A stretch of 64,000 nucleotides of DNA from Undibacterium sp. Its GTDB lineage: Bacteria > Pseudomonadota > Gammaproteobacteria > Burkholderiales > Burkholderiaceae_D. Both the position numbers and the translations under genes were made by a program. Shown piece by piece: positions 42,196-52,604 of the stretch. How positions within the stretch are numbered: position 1 is the stretch's first letter; every line of letters starts with the position of its first letter. The stretch covers positions 1 through 64,000 of the forward strand of contig JANXTO010000099.1 in assembly GCA_025352365.1 (NCBI GenBank), in the 5' to 3' direction. Under the pieces are notes generated by a model, which was not told the origin of the DNA, made no database searches, and saw only the letters and a list, made by a program, of their open reading frames with translations.

Positions 42196-42290
42196 AGTAC
42201 AGCGGCAAATGGATTTTTCAAATGCCGCCACTACATGATCGTCAAAGCGCACTTTATATTGCGACCATGATTGGTCGCACTATCTCTCGA

Positions 42291-42830
42291 TTACATCGCT
42301 TTGTAAAAGTAATAATCTGCTTGATACTTGACCAACTTTTTAGCGCCAACATTGGCAGCAGCACAGCTATCTGATGGCGCAATGCCACCCATCGTATTTA
42401 GACGTTGGATATAGCTGATATCAGTCATCGCGCCATTACCCATAGATGGATTGGCTTTAACCAATTGCAAAGGAATCGCATTGGCTGCGCCAGGAGTCAC
42501 CGCCAATTGCTTACCAGTGACTTTGCTACCGTCATTGGCTTCCCAAGTCGGGCCAGCATAATATTTGCCTACCGCTTTACCGCTTTGATCTGACAACACG
42601 GCAGTCGGTCCAGCAAACACCCACTCATAAGCACCTGGCATCGCTGCTTTTACGCGGCATTCGTATACCAGGTCGCCAGCACCAACCGCCATCATGACCA
42701 GTTTATTGCCTGCAGGTACAGCAACTGCGGCTGGCGCATCTGGTGCTTTCATCATAGAGCTCATAGAACTGCAAGCGGCCAAAGAGGAGATGAGTGCCGC
42801 GCCGGATAATAAGCGTAAAGAAGTTTTCAT
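42291..42830 (-). CDS. DUF3455-like lipoprotein
   Basis: Lipobox ISSLAAC; YECRVKAAMPGAYEWVFAGPTAVLSDQSGKAVGKYYAGPTWEANDGSKV...YQADYYFY. Confidence 0.75.
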   Translation of the reverse strand: MKTSLRLLSGAALISSLAACSSMSSMMKAPDAPAAVAVPAGNKLVMMAVGAGDLVYECRVKAAMPGAYEWVFAGPTAVLSDQSGKAVGKYYAGPTWEANDGSKVTGKQLAVTPGAANAIPLQLVKANPSMGNGAMTDISYIQRLNTMGGIAPSDSCAAANVGAKKLVKYQADYYFYKAM

Positions 42831-43178
42831 AACATTTTCCTAATGGTTTGTATGCAAGATAGTAAATAAGGATACGTTTTCTGTTGATCTGCTCGTGATT
42901 TTGGCAGTCACATAAAGATACGCAGCCAGATACCAGTCGGTTTCAAATTCTTACAAATTCTTTACATATACTTACAAATCAAGTTTTAATGTTCTCCTTG
43001 GCAATTTTTTACGCGCATTCTTTGATGCACTATTGGCTACCTTATTGAACACCATATTGGGAACAGTTTTCCCTCTCACTATCTGATTTGTTAACAATAA
43101 AATAGGAATATGCAAGCTTGACGCGAAGCTATTACAATGGGGGTTTTCCCCTGAACCACGAACAACAAAGGATGCAAA

Positions 43179-43760
43179 ATGGAACATACCCTACCGGCAC
43201 TGCCCTATGCACTGGACGCACTCGCACCGCATATCTCTCAAGAGACTCTGGAATACCACTACGGTAAGCATCATCAGACGTATGTTACGAATTTAAATAA
43301 TTTGATCAAAGGTACTGAATTTGAAAATGCTAGCCTGGAAGACATCGTCAAAAAATCTTCCGCCGGTATTTTCAATAATTCCGCTCAAATCTGGAACCAC
43401 ACGTTTTACTGGAACGGCCTGAAGCCAAACGGCGGCGGTGCTCCAACTGGTGCCTTAGCTGATGCAATCAATGCAAAATGGGGCTCTTTTGATGCATTCA
43501 AAGAAGCCTTCACCAAATCCTGTATCGGTAATTTTGGCTCTAGCTGGACTTGGCTGGTCAAAAAAGCTGATGGCACATTAGATATCGTCAACACATCTAA
43601 CGCGGCTACGCCATTGACTACAACAGACAAACCACTGGTCACTTGCGATTTGTGGGAACACGCTTATTACATCGACTACCGCAATGCACGTCCAAAATAT
43701 CTGGAAGCATTCTGGGCTTTGGTGAACTGGGATTTTGCAGCTGCTAATCTGGCTTCATAA
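43179..43760 (+). CDS. sodB: Superoxide dismutase (Fe type)
   Basis: [65 protein letters not shown]. Confidence 0.96.
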   Translation: MEHTLPALPYALDALAPHISQETLEYHYGKHHQTYVTNLNNLIKGTEFENASLEDIVKKSSAGIFNNSAQIWNHTFYWNGLKPNGGGAPTGALADAINAKWGSFDAFKEAFTKSCIGNFGSSWTWLVKKADGTLDIVNTSNAATPLTTTDKPLVTCDLWEHAYYIDYRNARPKYLEAFWALVNWDFAAANLAS

Positions 43761-43808
43761 GCCGCTACAAAAAGCCGCTATAAAAATTAACGTCTCCGAC
43801 CGTAATAA

Positions 43809-43838
43809 AAAAATGTCTGCTATGCAGGCATTTTTTTG
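43809..43838. terminator. Terminator after sodB
   Basis: aaaaaaatgtctgctatgcaggcattttttt. Confidence 0.8.
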
Positions 43839-43942
43839 GCCGAACACAAACGATCTTGGTTTAGCTATAAAACTTTTCTTGCCAACTCATTCAATTTATT
43901 CATTGAATATATAGTCAACGTAGTGAGTTCGACTGAACTTAT

Positions 43943-45664
43943 TCAACTTAATTCAAACGCCACTTGATTGTACCCTCGTCGTTTTGCTGCATACAAATGT
44001 TGATCGGCCTCTGTCAGAGCGGTATTGTCATTATCATGCGTCATCAACGCCATTGCGACACCAATGCTGATCGTTACTTGCCCTACATCGGGTGACACGG
44101 CTTGATTAACAATATGAACAATTTTTTCCGCAATTCCCACAGCACCCTCTAACTGTATTGCAGGTAACAACGCGAAAAATTCTCCTCCGCCAAAACGTCC
44201 GACAAAATCGCTGGAACGTACTGCGTCTTTTATCATCGATGCTACAGACATCAATACTTTGTCGCATGCTTCGTGTCCGTAGGTATCATTGATTTTTTTG
44301 AAGTGATCAATATCCATCATCAGCACGGCATATTGTGTATGCGTTCGCTGCATACGAGCAAATTCTGCATATAAAGTTTCATTGATCGACAAGCGATTCG
44401 CCAGCCCTGTCAACAAATCACGCCGTGCCATATGATGTAAAGCCTGATTGGCGGCAGCCAGCTCGGCTGTGCGCTCGGTGACTTTGCGCTCAAGCGATAA
44501 ATTCGCTTCTAGCAGGGCTCTCTTACGATGTAAAAGTTGATCCGTCATGCCGCTTAATGCATCGACTAGCGCACGGAGTTCGTTGGAACCCGCATTCGAT
44601 TCTAATACGGCGTTTTCATCACCGCGCTCGATTTGTCTGGCAGTGCTTGCCAGCCGCTCCAACGGACTGCTGACTTTGGAAGCGACCCAATAAATACTAC
44701 TGATAAAAAGAATCGCTGCGACGATCCCAAATAATAATAAAGTACGTCGTAATTCAGTCACTGGCGCTAGCGCTATCTCTGCCGGTTGCCTGACTACAAT
44801 GCGCCAGTTGAGCGGACGTGTCGCAATCACCTCTGTGACGAGGATGGAGCTACTCAGATACGCTGTGTTACCACCCCAGTTATCCAGCACAAAACCTTTT
44901 TCAGATAACACCAGTGGTGGGATTTTTTGCGCATGCAATTCCGGTAGGTCTGGATAAATGATTTCATGATCTGCGTTCACGATAAAAATTTCCTGTTTAT
45001 TCATGCGGGCATTTTTCGGCTCCAAGACACGAATTACATCACCCGCCCAACGCCAATGGGCATGCGCAGCTAGTACCCCACGCAGTACACCGTTATCATC
45101 GAATACGGGCGCTGCAAAATCGATAAACCGCACTGGCCCTTGACCCTCGCTCTGCGGTAAAAGCTTGGCCAATAATTTTGCCTCATGCAGATCGCCGACA
45201 TAAGCCCCTTCTTTGCCACGCTTAAACCAAGGGCGTTCTGCGACGCTGTTACCTTCTAGCAAACCGGCAGCGGCAGATTGGACTATGCCAACAGTGTCTG
45301 CGACACCAAGCCAGCTGTAGTAAGGATAAGAACGCCGCAAGCGATTGACGGCATCTTTTGTATCGCTGCTAGACAATGGCAATCGACGGAAGACGGGACT
45401 GCCTGCCATTAACTCAATCTCTCTTTGCCGCTCTTGCAGATTGGCAGTCAGCACTGCGGATACGGCAACTGCCAGATCCCTGACTGCATTCCCACGTTCG
45501 ATAATCAAACGCTCAGAAAACACGTGATTCACATGGTAATAAACAGGGACGCCGATCAGCAACGCTAGTCCACCAAATAAACCGACCAGGCGACTTTTAA
45601 AACTATTGGGTAAGAGATTCATGAGAGCTGCCATCAAGTTTTTCAAGAGTTGCATATGCATCAT
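43943..45664 (-). CDS. Membrane sensor protein: periplasmic dCache-like domain, HAMP, GGDEF domain with GGGEF motif
   Basis: Two TM segments flanking an ~270 aa extracytoplasmic region; DLLTGLANR, MDIDHFKKINDTYGHEACDKVL, FGGGEFFALLP. Confidence 0.9.
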   Translation of the reverse strand: MMHMQLLKNLMAALMNLLPNSFKSRLVGLFGGLALLIGVPVYYHVNHVFSERLIIERGNAVRDLAVAVSAVLTANLQERQREIELMAGSPVFRRLPLSSSDTKDAVNRLRRSYPYYSWLGVADTVGIVQSAAAGLLEGNSVAERPWFKRGKEGAYVGDLHEAKLLAKLLPQSEGQGPVRFIDFAAPVFDDNGVLRGVLAAHAHWRWAGDVIRVLEPKNARMNKQEIFIVNADHEIIYPDLPELHAQKIPPLVLSEKGFVLDNWGGNTAYLSSSILVTEVIATRPLNWRIVVRQPAEIALAPVTELRRTLLLFGIVAAILFISSIYWVASKVSSPLERLASTARQIERGDENAVLESNAGSNELRALVDALSGMTDQLLHRKRALLEANLSLERKVTERTAELAAANQALHHMARRDLLTGLANRLSINETLYAEFARMQRTHTQYAVLMMDIDHFKKINDTYGHEACDKVLMSVASMIKDAVRSSDFVGRFGGGEFFALLPAIQLEGAVGIAEKIVHIVNQAVSPDVGQVTISIGVAMALMTHDNDNTALTEADQHLYAAKRRGYNQVAFELS

Positions 45665-46062
45665 CAGTCAGACCAAAGCACCGCTGTCGACACTGCAAAA
45701 AATCAGTGCTGATATAAGCTTGAATGCAGGTGCAAATACAGGTGCGAGACATAGAATCAAGCCTGATGAAAATCACGGCATGCAGAAAAATTGATGTAAT
45801 TGTTGTAATTGTTGTACGCCGTCTCCTCCACTTTGGTTAAATAGGCAAGACAATAATGCAAATAAATGTTAAGCCCGTTTTTGCCTTAGCCGCGTTACAT
45901 CAAATGCGATGAAATAATTTCGTCTAAACATCGTGTAGTGCAGAATTAAACCTATTCATTTCATCCATAGAAAAAATAAAATTAGCACACTCCTATGAGA
46001 TTATGGTGGTTACTTTATTTAAGGCAACTCGCTGCAGAGCGCGTTGTTAGCCCACTCTTCGT

Positions 46063-46932
46063 ATGATCAATTCATCTTCACGACTCCGCTTCCTCCCCGC
46101 CATCTTTATTTTTATCTGGGCCTCTGGCTACGTCGTTGCTAAATACGGCCTGCCTTATGCCGAGCCGCTAACTTTCTTATGCTTGCGGTACTTGGGTGTC
46201 ATCCTGTTTATGGGGGTACTGGCAGTGACCATGCGGGCGCCTTGGCCTGCACGATCCGCCTGGCCACATATAGCGGTGGCAGGTGTGCTGATGCAAGCTG
46301 GGTATCTGGGTGGCGTCTGGTGCGCAGTCAAGCTTGGCATGCCAGCCGGGCTGGCAGCCTTGATCGTTAACACTCAGCCCATATTGACCGCCGTATTGGG
46401 GTCAGCAATTGGAGAAAAAACGCAAGGCAGACAATGGATCGGTCTAGGCTTCGGGATCATCGGTGTCGGTCTGGTGGTGGCCAACAAAATCTCTGTCGTA
46501 CATTTATCGGCAGCCAGTATCGCGCTGGCAGTCATGGCACTGTTATCGATGACCATCGGCACTTTGTATCAAAAGAAAACCTGCCCCTCCTTTGATGTAC
46601 GCACAGGCCAGGTAATCCAGTTTTTGGCATCGCTGATCTTAACGCTGCCGTTTGCACTCATGTTGGAAACCCAAACCATACTCTGGACACCAGAATTTTT
46701 CGGCGCAATGGCATGGTCTATCTTTGTCTTATCTGGCGTCGGTATCTCGGTACTGTTTATCCTGATACGCAACGGAGAGGCGACCAAAGTCACCAGTTAT
46801 ATGTATCTGGTTCCTGCAGTCACTGCGGTCATGGCGTGGCTGATGTTTGGCGAGCGCTTTACCGTCACCGCCGCTGTGGGCATGGCAATCGCGTTGCTGG
46901 GCGTGGCTTTGGTGGTTAAACCCGGGCGTTGA
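46063..46932 (+). CDS. EamA/DMT superfamily transporter
   Basis: 10-TM-like hydrophobic protein; FIWASGYVVAKYGLPYAEPLTFLCLRY. Confidence 0.9.
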   Translation: MINSSSRLRFLPAIFIFIWASGYVVAKYGLPYAEPLTFLCLRYLGVILFMGVLAVTMRAPWPARSAWPHIAVAGVLMQAGYLGGVWCAVKLGMPAGLAALIVNTQPILTAVLGSAIGEKTQGRQWIGLGFGIIGVGLVVANKISVVHLSAASIALAVMALLSMTIGTLYQKKTCPSFDVRTGQVIQFLASLILTLPFALMLETQTILWTPEFFGAMAWSIFVLSGVGISVLFILIRNGEATKVTSYMYLVPAVTAVMAWLMFGERFTVTAAVGMAIALLGVALVVKPGR

Positions 46933-46969
46933 CTAAAGACAAAGAACACCACATAAGACACATAGTATT

Positions 46970-47054
46970 AATATACTCCCACTACGTATATTTTAAGTAC
47001 CCAGAAGAATAATGGACAATACGCCATTTTTAAAATAAAAAATGGGGAGTATAT
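46970..47054 (-). repeat. Dispersed palindromic element, family A, copy 6 (inverted orientation)
   Basis: aatatactcccactacgtatattttaagtacccagaagaataatggacaatacgccatttttaaaataaaaaatggggagtatatt. Confidence 0.8.
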
Positions 47055-47456
47055 TCAACTTAAGAAATTACAAAGATAACAGAACAAAACTCTGCGCAAG
47101 CAACTTTAGCATCAAATTCAGATTAAGCCAGATCAAGCGCACCCATCAGATGACCACCATACCAGTTCGCCAATCTGGCGTTTCTGCGTCATTAACACCA
47201 CAAATTACGTGGCTCGAAAATGGGGAGTTAATCGTCATTGAGAACTTTTTATGATTGATTAAAAGAATTTATCTGATTTTTTTAAATCAAGCACCTCAGT
47301 GGAATTAAAGTGGCATTATTTAAACAAAACCAGTTGACCTGAGATTTCTCGCCTTGTATGTTGTCCGCTGAGACAAATGGATAGCATTCTTCCACTGCCT
47401 ACAAGCCGCAGCGGGCAAAACAATAATCTAGCCGAAAACCCTGAGAGATCATCAAG

Positions 47457-48737
47457 ATGAGCACTGAACAGACCACTCACCGTCATCCTATGCGCTGGAT
47501 TCCTACGCTGTATTTTGCGCAAGGCTTGCCATTTTATGCCGTCGCATTGGTCGCGGGCCTGATGTATAAAAGTATGGGGATGCCCAACGATCAGATCGCA
47601 CGATGGACCGGACTGATCGGCGCTGCCTGGGTCTTCAAATCCTTATGGAGTCCATTTCTGGAATTGGCCAGTAGCAAAAAATCCGTCGTGGTTATTTTTC
47701 AGCTCATCGGTGGCGCGAGCTTAGGTCTGGTTGCACTTTCACTGCAACTTCCCATGTATTTCGCAATCAGTATTGCCTTGCTCGCGGTGGTGGCATTTGC
47801 CTCTGCAACTCATGATATTGCCTGCGACGGTTTGTATATGGCAAGTCTGAGCAACAAACAGCAGGCCGCCTATGCAGGATGGCAAGGTGCATTTTTTAAC
47901 GCCGCCCGATTTTTTTCGTTAGGCGGCTTAGTTTATTTGGCCGGCTACCTCGAAAAACATATGGACCCAGCCCATGCATGGATGATCATCTTTGGGATTC
48001 TGAGCGTGATGCTGATCGTGCTTGCGCTCTACAATTTGTGGGCACTACCAGGAACCAAAAACGCGCCGATGAAAACCTCACTCAAAGGTGCATTCTGGAT
48101 TCTAAAAGATGTGATCATTGATTTTTTTCAAAAACCAGGTATCTGGATCGCCATCATTTTCATCATCTTGTTCCGTGCCGGAGAAGGCCAAGTACAGACC
48201 ATAGGGCCACTATTTTTGCGGGAGGCCAAAGAGCTTGGTGGTTTGGGCTTGACCACCGATGAAGTTGGCATTGTCTATGGAACTGCGGGCACCATCGCAT
48301 TTTTAACAGGTAGTGTACTCGGTGGTTATTTCACCTCATGGCTGGGATTAAAGCGCGCACTGCCTTATCTGATTATTGCAATGAACCTGCCTATTTTGGC
48401 CTTTGTTTTCCTGAGCAGCACTCTACCTGGCAACCTAGGCATCATCACTGCCGCATTGTGTATAGAAATGTTTGGTTATGGCTTTGGCTTTGTCGGCATT
48501 ATTTTATTCATCATGCAGGTGGTAGCGGTGGGCAAATACCAGACTGCGCATTACGCATTGGGATCAGGCGTCATGCAGTTGGGTTTCATTATTTTTAAAA
48601 TGATCAGTGGCGATATTCAGATCGCCTTAGGATATAAAAATTTCTTTGTCTGGGCGCTGATTTCTGCCGTGCCGGTCTTGATCTTATCTCGATTTTTAAA
48701 ATTCGAGGCAGAGCAGAAAGTACCTGTAATAGTCTGA
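47457..48737 (+). CDS. MFS transporter, AmpG-like
   Basis: WIPTLYFAQGLPFYAVALVAGLMYKSMGM; SATHDIACDGLYMASLS. Confidence 0.85.
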   Translation: MSTEQTTHRHPMRWIPTLYFAQGLPFYAVALVAGLMYKSMGMPNDQIARWTGLIGAAWVFKSLWSPFLELASSKKSVVVIFQLIGGASLGLVALSLQLPMYFAISIALLAVVAFASATHDIACDGLYMASLSNKQQAAYAGWQGAFFNAARFFSLGGLVYLAGYLEKHMDPAHAWMIIFGILSVMLIVLALYNLWALPGTKNAPMKTSLKGAFWILKDVIIDFFQKPGIWIAIIFIILFRAGEGQVQTIGPLFLREAKELGGLGLTTDEVGIVYGTAGTIAFLTGSVLGGYFTSWLGLKRALPYLIIAMNLPILAFVFLSSTLPGNLGIITAALCIEMFGYGFGFVGIILFIMQVVAVGKYQTAHYALGSGVMQLGFIIFKMISGDIQIALGYKNFFVWALISAVPVLILSRFLKFEAEQKVPVIV

Positions 48738-48786
48738 TTATGCTATCGCAGAGTGGGTCTAAAAACTAGCAAGCATCAATTGCGCT

Positions 48787-48822
48787 AGAGCGCATTCAAA
48801 GAAACAGAGTGCGCTTTTTTTT
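48787..48822. terminator. Terminator
   Basis: agagcgcattcaaagaaacagagtgcgctttttttt. Confidence 0.65.
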
Positions 48823-48847
48823 CTCTCATACCTAGGGAACAAAACAT

Positions 48848-49975
48848 CTAGGCGCGGCAAGCCTGACCTGATGCATCAAACAAATGGCAACGCGATAAAG
48901 GCATCACCACATCGATCTGGCTACCTGCCTTTAACACGGGCAAGGTCGCGCACAGATCGGCATTCAATTTAATGGAAAGGCTTTGCTGATCGTTCTTAGC
49001 ATTGGTGAGGTGTCCGTAAATCACTGAGGCATCACCTAGATGTTCAACAAAATCGATGGAAATCTGTAATATAGGCGCTTCCGGTGATCCACTTATTGTA
49101 TGCGGTAAAGCTAGTTGCTCTGCACGCACGCCCAACGTAACAACATCACCGATAGCGACTTGTGATGCAATCACAGGCAAGGTCAAGCTAGTTCCATCTT
49201 TTAACCTAAGCTGCGCATCCTTGCCATTGAGCGCGGTCACTTCCGCACTCAGAAAATTCATTTTCGGCGCGCCTAAAAATCCTGCAACAAACAGATTGGC
49301 GGGGCGTTCGTACAACTCTAGTGGCGTGCCGACCTGCTCAATTTTTCCGGCATTGAATACAACAATACGTTGACCCAAGGTCATCGCCTCCACCTGATCA
49401 TGGGTCACATAAATCATTGTCGTTTTTAAATCCTGATGCAGCCGACTCAACTCAATCCGCATCTGCACACGCAGACTGGCATCGAGATTAGAGAGTGGTT
49501 CATCAAATAAAAATAGCTTGGGCTGACGCACAATCGCGCGACCAATCGCGACACGCTGACGCTGACCGCCAGACAGATCTTTTGGCTTACGTTGCAGCAG
49601 ATGCATGATTTGCAATATCCGAGCGGCCTGCTGCACGGCATCGTCAACTTGCTGCTTTTTTTGCCCTGCCATTTTCAAGCTGAACGCCATATTTTCATAC
49701 ACAGTCATATGCGGATACAAAGCATAGGACTGGAACACCATCGCCAGACCGCGCTTGGCTGGCGGGATATCATTGGCGCGTTCCCCATCAATGAATAGCT
49801 CGCCATCCGTGATGTCTTCTAATCCGGCGATCATGCGTAGCAAAGTCGATTTACCGCAACCCGAGGGTCCGACGAACACAATGAATTCGCCATCATTGAT
49901 ATCGAGATTAATACCTTGGATGACTTTGGTGTCGTTGTAGTGTTTGGTGATATTGCGTAGTTGGACTTGAGCCAT
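48848..49975 (-). CDS. Sugar ABC transporter ATP-binding protein (UgpC/MsmK type)
   Basis: [61 protein letters not shown]; start MAQVQ at 49975. Confidence 0.92.
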   Translation of the reverse strand: MAQVQLRNITKHYNDTKVIQGINLDINDGEFIVFVGPSGCGKSTLLRMIAGLEDITDGELFIDGERANDIPPAKRGLAMVFQSYALYPHMTVYENMAFSLKMAGQKKQQVDDAVQQAARILQIMHLLQRKPKDLSGGQRQRVAIGRAIVRQPKLFLFDEPLSNLDASLRVQMRIELSRLHQDLKTTMIYVTHDQVEAMTLGQRIVVFNAGKIEQVGTPLELYERPANLFVAGFLGAPKMNFLSAEVTALNGKDAQLRLKDGTSLTLPVIASQVAIGDVVTLGVRAEQLALPHTISGSPEAPILQISIDFVEHLGDASVIYGHLTNAKNDQQSLSIKLNADLCATLPVLKAGSQIDVVMPLSRCHLFDASGQACRA

Positions 49976-50024
49976 TGTTGTTCCGGTGTTCTCTCGAACT
50001 AATATTTTTATACTTCGTAGTGAC

Positions 50025-50100
50025 ATGCCGGGAGTGACCCGGCGGCCACTTACTTTTCTTTGCTTCACCCAAGAAAATGTAAGCAAAAGAAAGGCGACTG
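50025..50100. repeat. Palindromic intergenic element (GC hairpin plus TTACTTT...AAGAAA-type stem)
   Basis: gccgggagtgacccggcggccacttacttttctttgcttcacccaagaaaatgtaagcaaaagaaaggcgac. Confidence 0.55.
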
Positions 50101-50265
50101 CAACAGTTGCAATTCAACATCCAGAGCCAGTTCAAAAACCTAATACGGATGTCCAATATTCATGCGGCTGGTGGCAGCATTTCCTTTGCAACCCCTTATG
50201 TTTATTGGGCAAGTAAAAGTAATGATTAGGGTGCGTCATGCACACCACTCCTGCTATCAAATTTC

Positions 50266-51780
50266 TCAAACGTCAAAACCAACCACAGGCAATTTACCTT
50301 CAGCAAGAATATCTCCACGGAACCAAGCAGCAACGGCATCAATCGCTGGCGTAGCAAAACCATAGGTAATCAATGCAGGCGATTGAATGTCCAGCGACTG
50401 AAACGGGTTCCATAACACCAGATGCAAATCAGGTTTCCACTCCCGACGGATTTTATCGCTGTAACGCAAACGGATTGTCGAGGCGAGTATCGTGAATCGG
50501 CCATCATCGGGTAATGCGCTCCAGTCAAATTCGTTCGCCCGATCAAATTCTACGGTTTCAACATCATAAATTTCACTCAACATCGCGCTAACTTTTTCGG
50601 AGCGGATACCCGCTTCCGAGACGCCGTCACTGACCACATTAGCGCTGATCACCAAGCGGACTTTACTACCGGATAAAGGGGCTTTAGGGTTGTGGTAAGG
50701 CGTCAATCCTCGCTTCCAGCCCTCTGCCATTAATTGCAAATCTTGTGCTTCGGTTTGATAAGCGATTTGATGCCCCGTTTGCTGGCATGGATACTGTTGC
50801 GTCAGTTTGGTGATGCGAGCCAGACGTTGCTGCAATCCAGCTGCGTCGATCTGCTCGCTTTGTATGGCGTCGGTCAAGGCGGCCAGTGTCTCGATCTGAG
50901 TTTCTCTGGTGCCCAATGCCATCACCAGATCAGCGCCCGCATCCAAGGCAATCACGGCGGCTTTGCCTGCGCCATAGCGACCGGCAATTGCGTGCATGTC
51001 CATGCCATCGGTGATAACGACACCCTGATAATTCCATTCATCTCGCAAAATGCCAGTCAGGATTTTTTTCGACATCGTGGCGGGATAATCGGCATCTAAT
51101 GCAGGGTAAACAATGTGTGCCGTCATCATGGCTGGTGCCGCCTCTTTAGCAATACGGAAAGGCGCAAACTCAAGCGCATCCAGTTCTGCACGAGACTTAT
51201 CGACCGTCGGCAAATCACGGTGCGAATCGACATTGGTGTCGCCATGCCCAGGGAAATGTTTCACGCAGCACGCCACGCCCTCGGACAAACTGCCTTCCAT
51301 CCACGCTATTGCTAATCGGCTTGCCTTCTGCGGATCAGAGCCAAATGAGCGTTCAGAGATGACGGGATTATCAACGTTATTATTGAGGTCGAGCACCGGA
51401 GCGAAATTCCAGTTAAAACCGAGAGACTTCACGCCACGCGCAACCGCCGCACCTACCGCGCGACATAGCTCAGGATCATCACTTGCTCCCAATGACATTG
51501 CAGCGGGCGGCTGCGGCACCCAAGTCGCTCGCACGACCGCGCCGCCCTCCTGATCAATACCAATCAAGGCATCCGGCCCCATGACGTCTCGCAAATCCGC
51601 CGTGAACTTAGACAGCTGCTGAGCATCCGTCATATTCTGGCGAAACAGGCAAACTGCGCGGATATGATTGTCACGTAAAAATTGCGCCATCTCTGCATCG
51701 AGCGAGGTACCCGGCATGCGTATCATGATCAGTTGACCTGCGATTTTTTTTGCCGCTGCGTTAGTCATTATGTTTGTCAT
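50266..51780 (-). CDS. nagZ: GH3 beta-N-acetylhexosaminidase (NagZ-like) with C-terminal extension
   Basis: GIDQEGGAVVRA, CCVKHFPGHGDTNVDSHRDLPTVD, VVITDGMDMHAI; 504 aa, with ~150 aa C-terminal to the catalytic domain. Confidence 0.9.
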   Translation of the reverse strand: MTNIMTNAAAKKIAGQLIMIRMPGTSLDAEMAQFLRDNHIRAVCLFRQNMTDAQQLSKFTADLRDVMGPDALIGIDQEGGAVVRATWVPQPPAAMSLGASDDPELCRAVGAAVARGVKSLGFNWNFAPVLDLNNNVDNPVISERSFGSDPQKASRLAIAWMEGSLSEGVACCVKHFPGHGDTNVDSHRDLPTVDKSRAELDALEFAPFRIAKEAAPAMMTAHIVYPALDADYPATMSKKILTGILRDEWNYQGVVITDGMDMHAIAGRYGAGKAAVIALDAGADLVMALGTRETQIETLAALTDAIQSEQIDAAGLQQRLARITKLTQQYPCQQTGHQIAYQTEAQDLQLMAEGWKRGLTPYHNPKAPLSGSKVRLVISANVVSDGVSEAGIRSEKVSAMLSEIYDVETVEFDRANEFDWSALPDDGRFTILASTIRLRYSDKIRREWKPDLHLVLWNPFQSLDIQSPALITYGFATPAIDAVAAWFRGDILAEGKLPVVGFDV

Positions 51781-52604
51781 TTCACTGCTCCATCCATGCC
51801 GCGCATAAAAAAGCGCTGAGTAAATAAAAAGGCGACGAGTATCGGCGCGATCGTCAAAATAGTGCCCGCAGCAATCACCCGTGTACTGCTGCCGTAAGTA
51901 CCACGCAGATACAGCACACCTGCCGACAAAGGAAAATCATCGGGCTTGCTAATTACGATAGAAGGCCAGATATAGTCATTCCAGGCTTCCACCGCAGTCA
52001 AAATACCGACCGTTGCTAACCATGGCGAGATCAATGGCAACACGATTTTCCAGAAAATAATCCGCTCCGGTGCACCATCTACTCTTGCGGCATCAATCAG
52101 GTCTTGTGGTACTTCATCGAAGGCTTGTTTCAACAGCAGTATCGATACCGCGGTCACCACATTCGGCAAGATCACACCGGTATAAGTATTGACCAAGCCT
52201 ATCTTGGTTAAGGTGATAAAGTTGACTAGAAAATTCACTTCTGACGGCAAAATCATGGTTGCCAATATCAGCCCAAAAACTAACTTACTACCGCTAAAAC
52301 GCATGCGTGACAGCGGATAAGCAGCCAGTGAGCACAGCAGTAATTTCCAACACACAGTCGCTACGGTAATCAACAAAGAATTTTTATAAAACGCGATCAT
52401 CGGGATCACGCGAAATACTTCAATAAAATTGTCCATTGATACCGCTTGTGGCATAAAGCTGGGCGGGAATTCAAAAATATTGCCCTCAGTCGATACCGCC
52501 ACTACCAGCGTCCACCAGAACGGGAATACGCACAGCACGGCCAATCCGATTAGCACCGTATATTGCACAACAACTTTAAACAAACGTTCAACGGAATAGG
52601 ACAT
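51777..52604 (-). CDS. Carbohydrate ABC transporter permease (MalG-like)
   Basis: LPNVVTAVSILLLKQAFDEVPQDLIDAARVDGAPERIIFWKIVLPLISP (EAA loop); start MSYSVERLFK at 52604. Confidence 0.9.
   Translation of the reverse strand: MSYSVERLFKVVVQYTVLIGLAVLCVFPFWWTLVVAVSTEGNIFEFPPSFMPQAVSMDNFIEVFRVIPMIAFYKNSLLITVATVCWKLLLCSLAAYPLSRMRFSGSKLVFGLILATMILPSEVNFLVNFITLTKIGLVNTYTGVILPNVVTAVSILLLKQAFDEVPQDLIDAARVDGAPERIIFWKIVLPLISPWLATVGILTAVEAWNDYIWPSIVISKPDDFPLSAGVLYLRGTYGSSTRVIAAGTILTIAPILVAFLFTQRFFMRGMDGAVK

Noticed and set aside
47042-47254. 70 aa plus-strand ORF starting inside a family A repeat
   Set aside because: Low-complexity intergenic translation beginning in the repeat terminus; no recognisable family. 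Could be an SD-driven spurious ORF.
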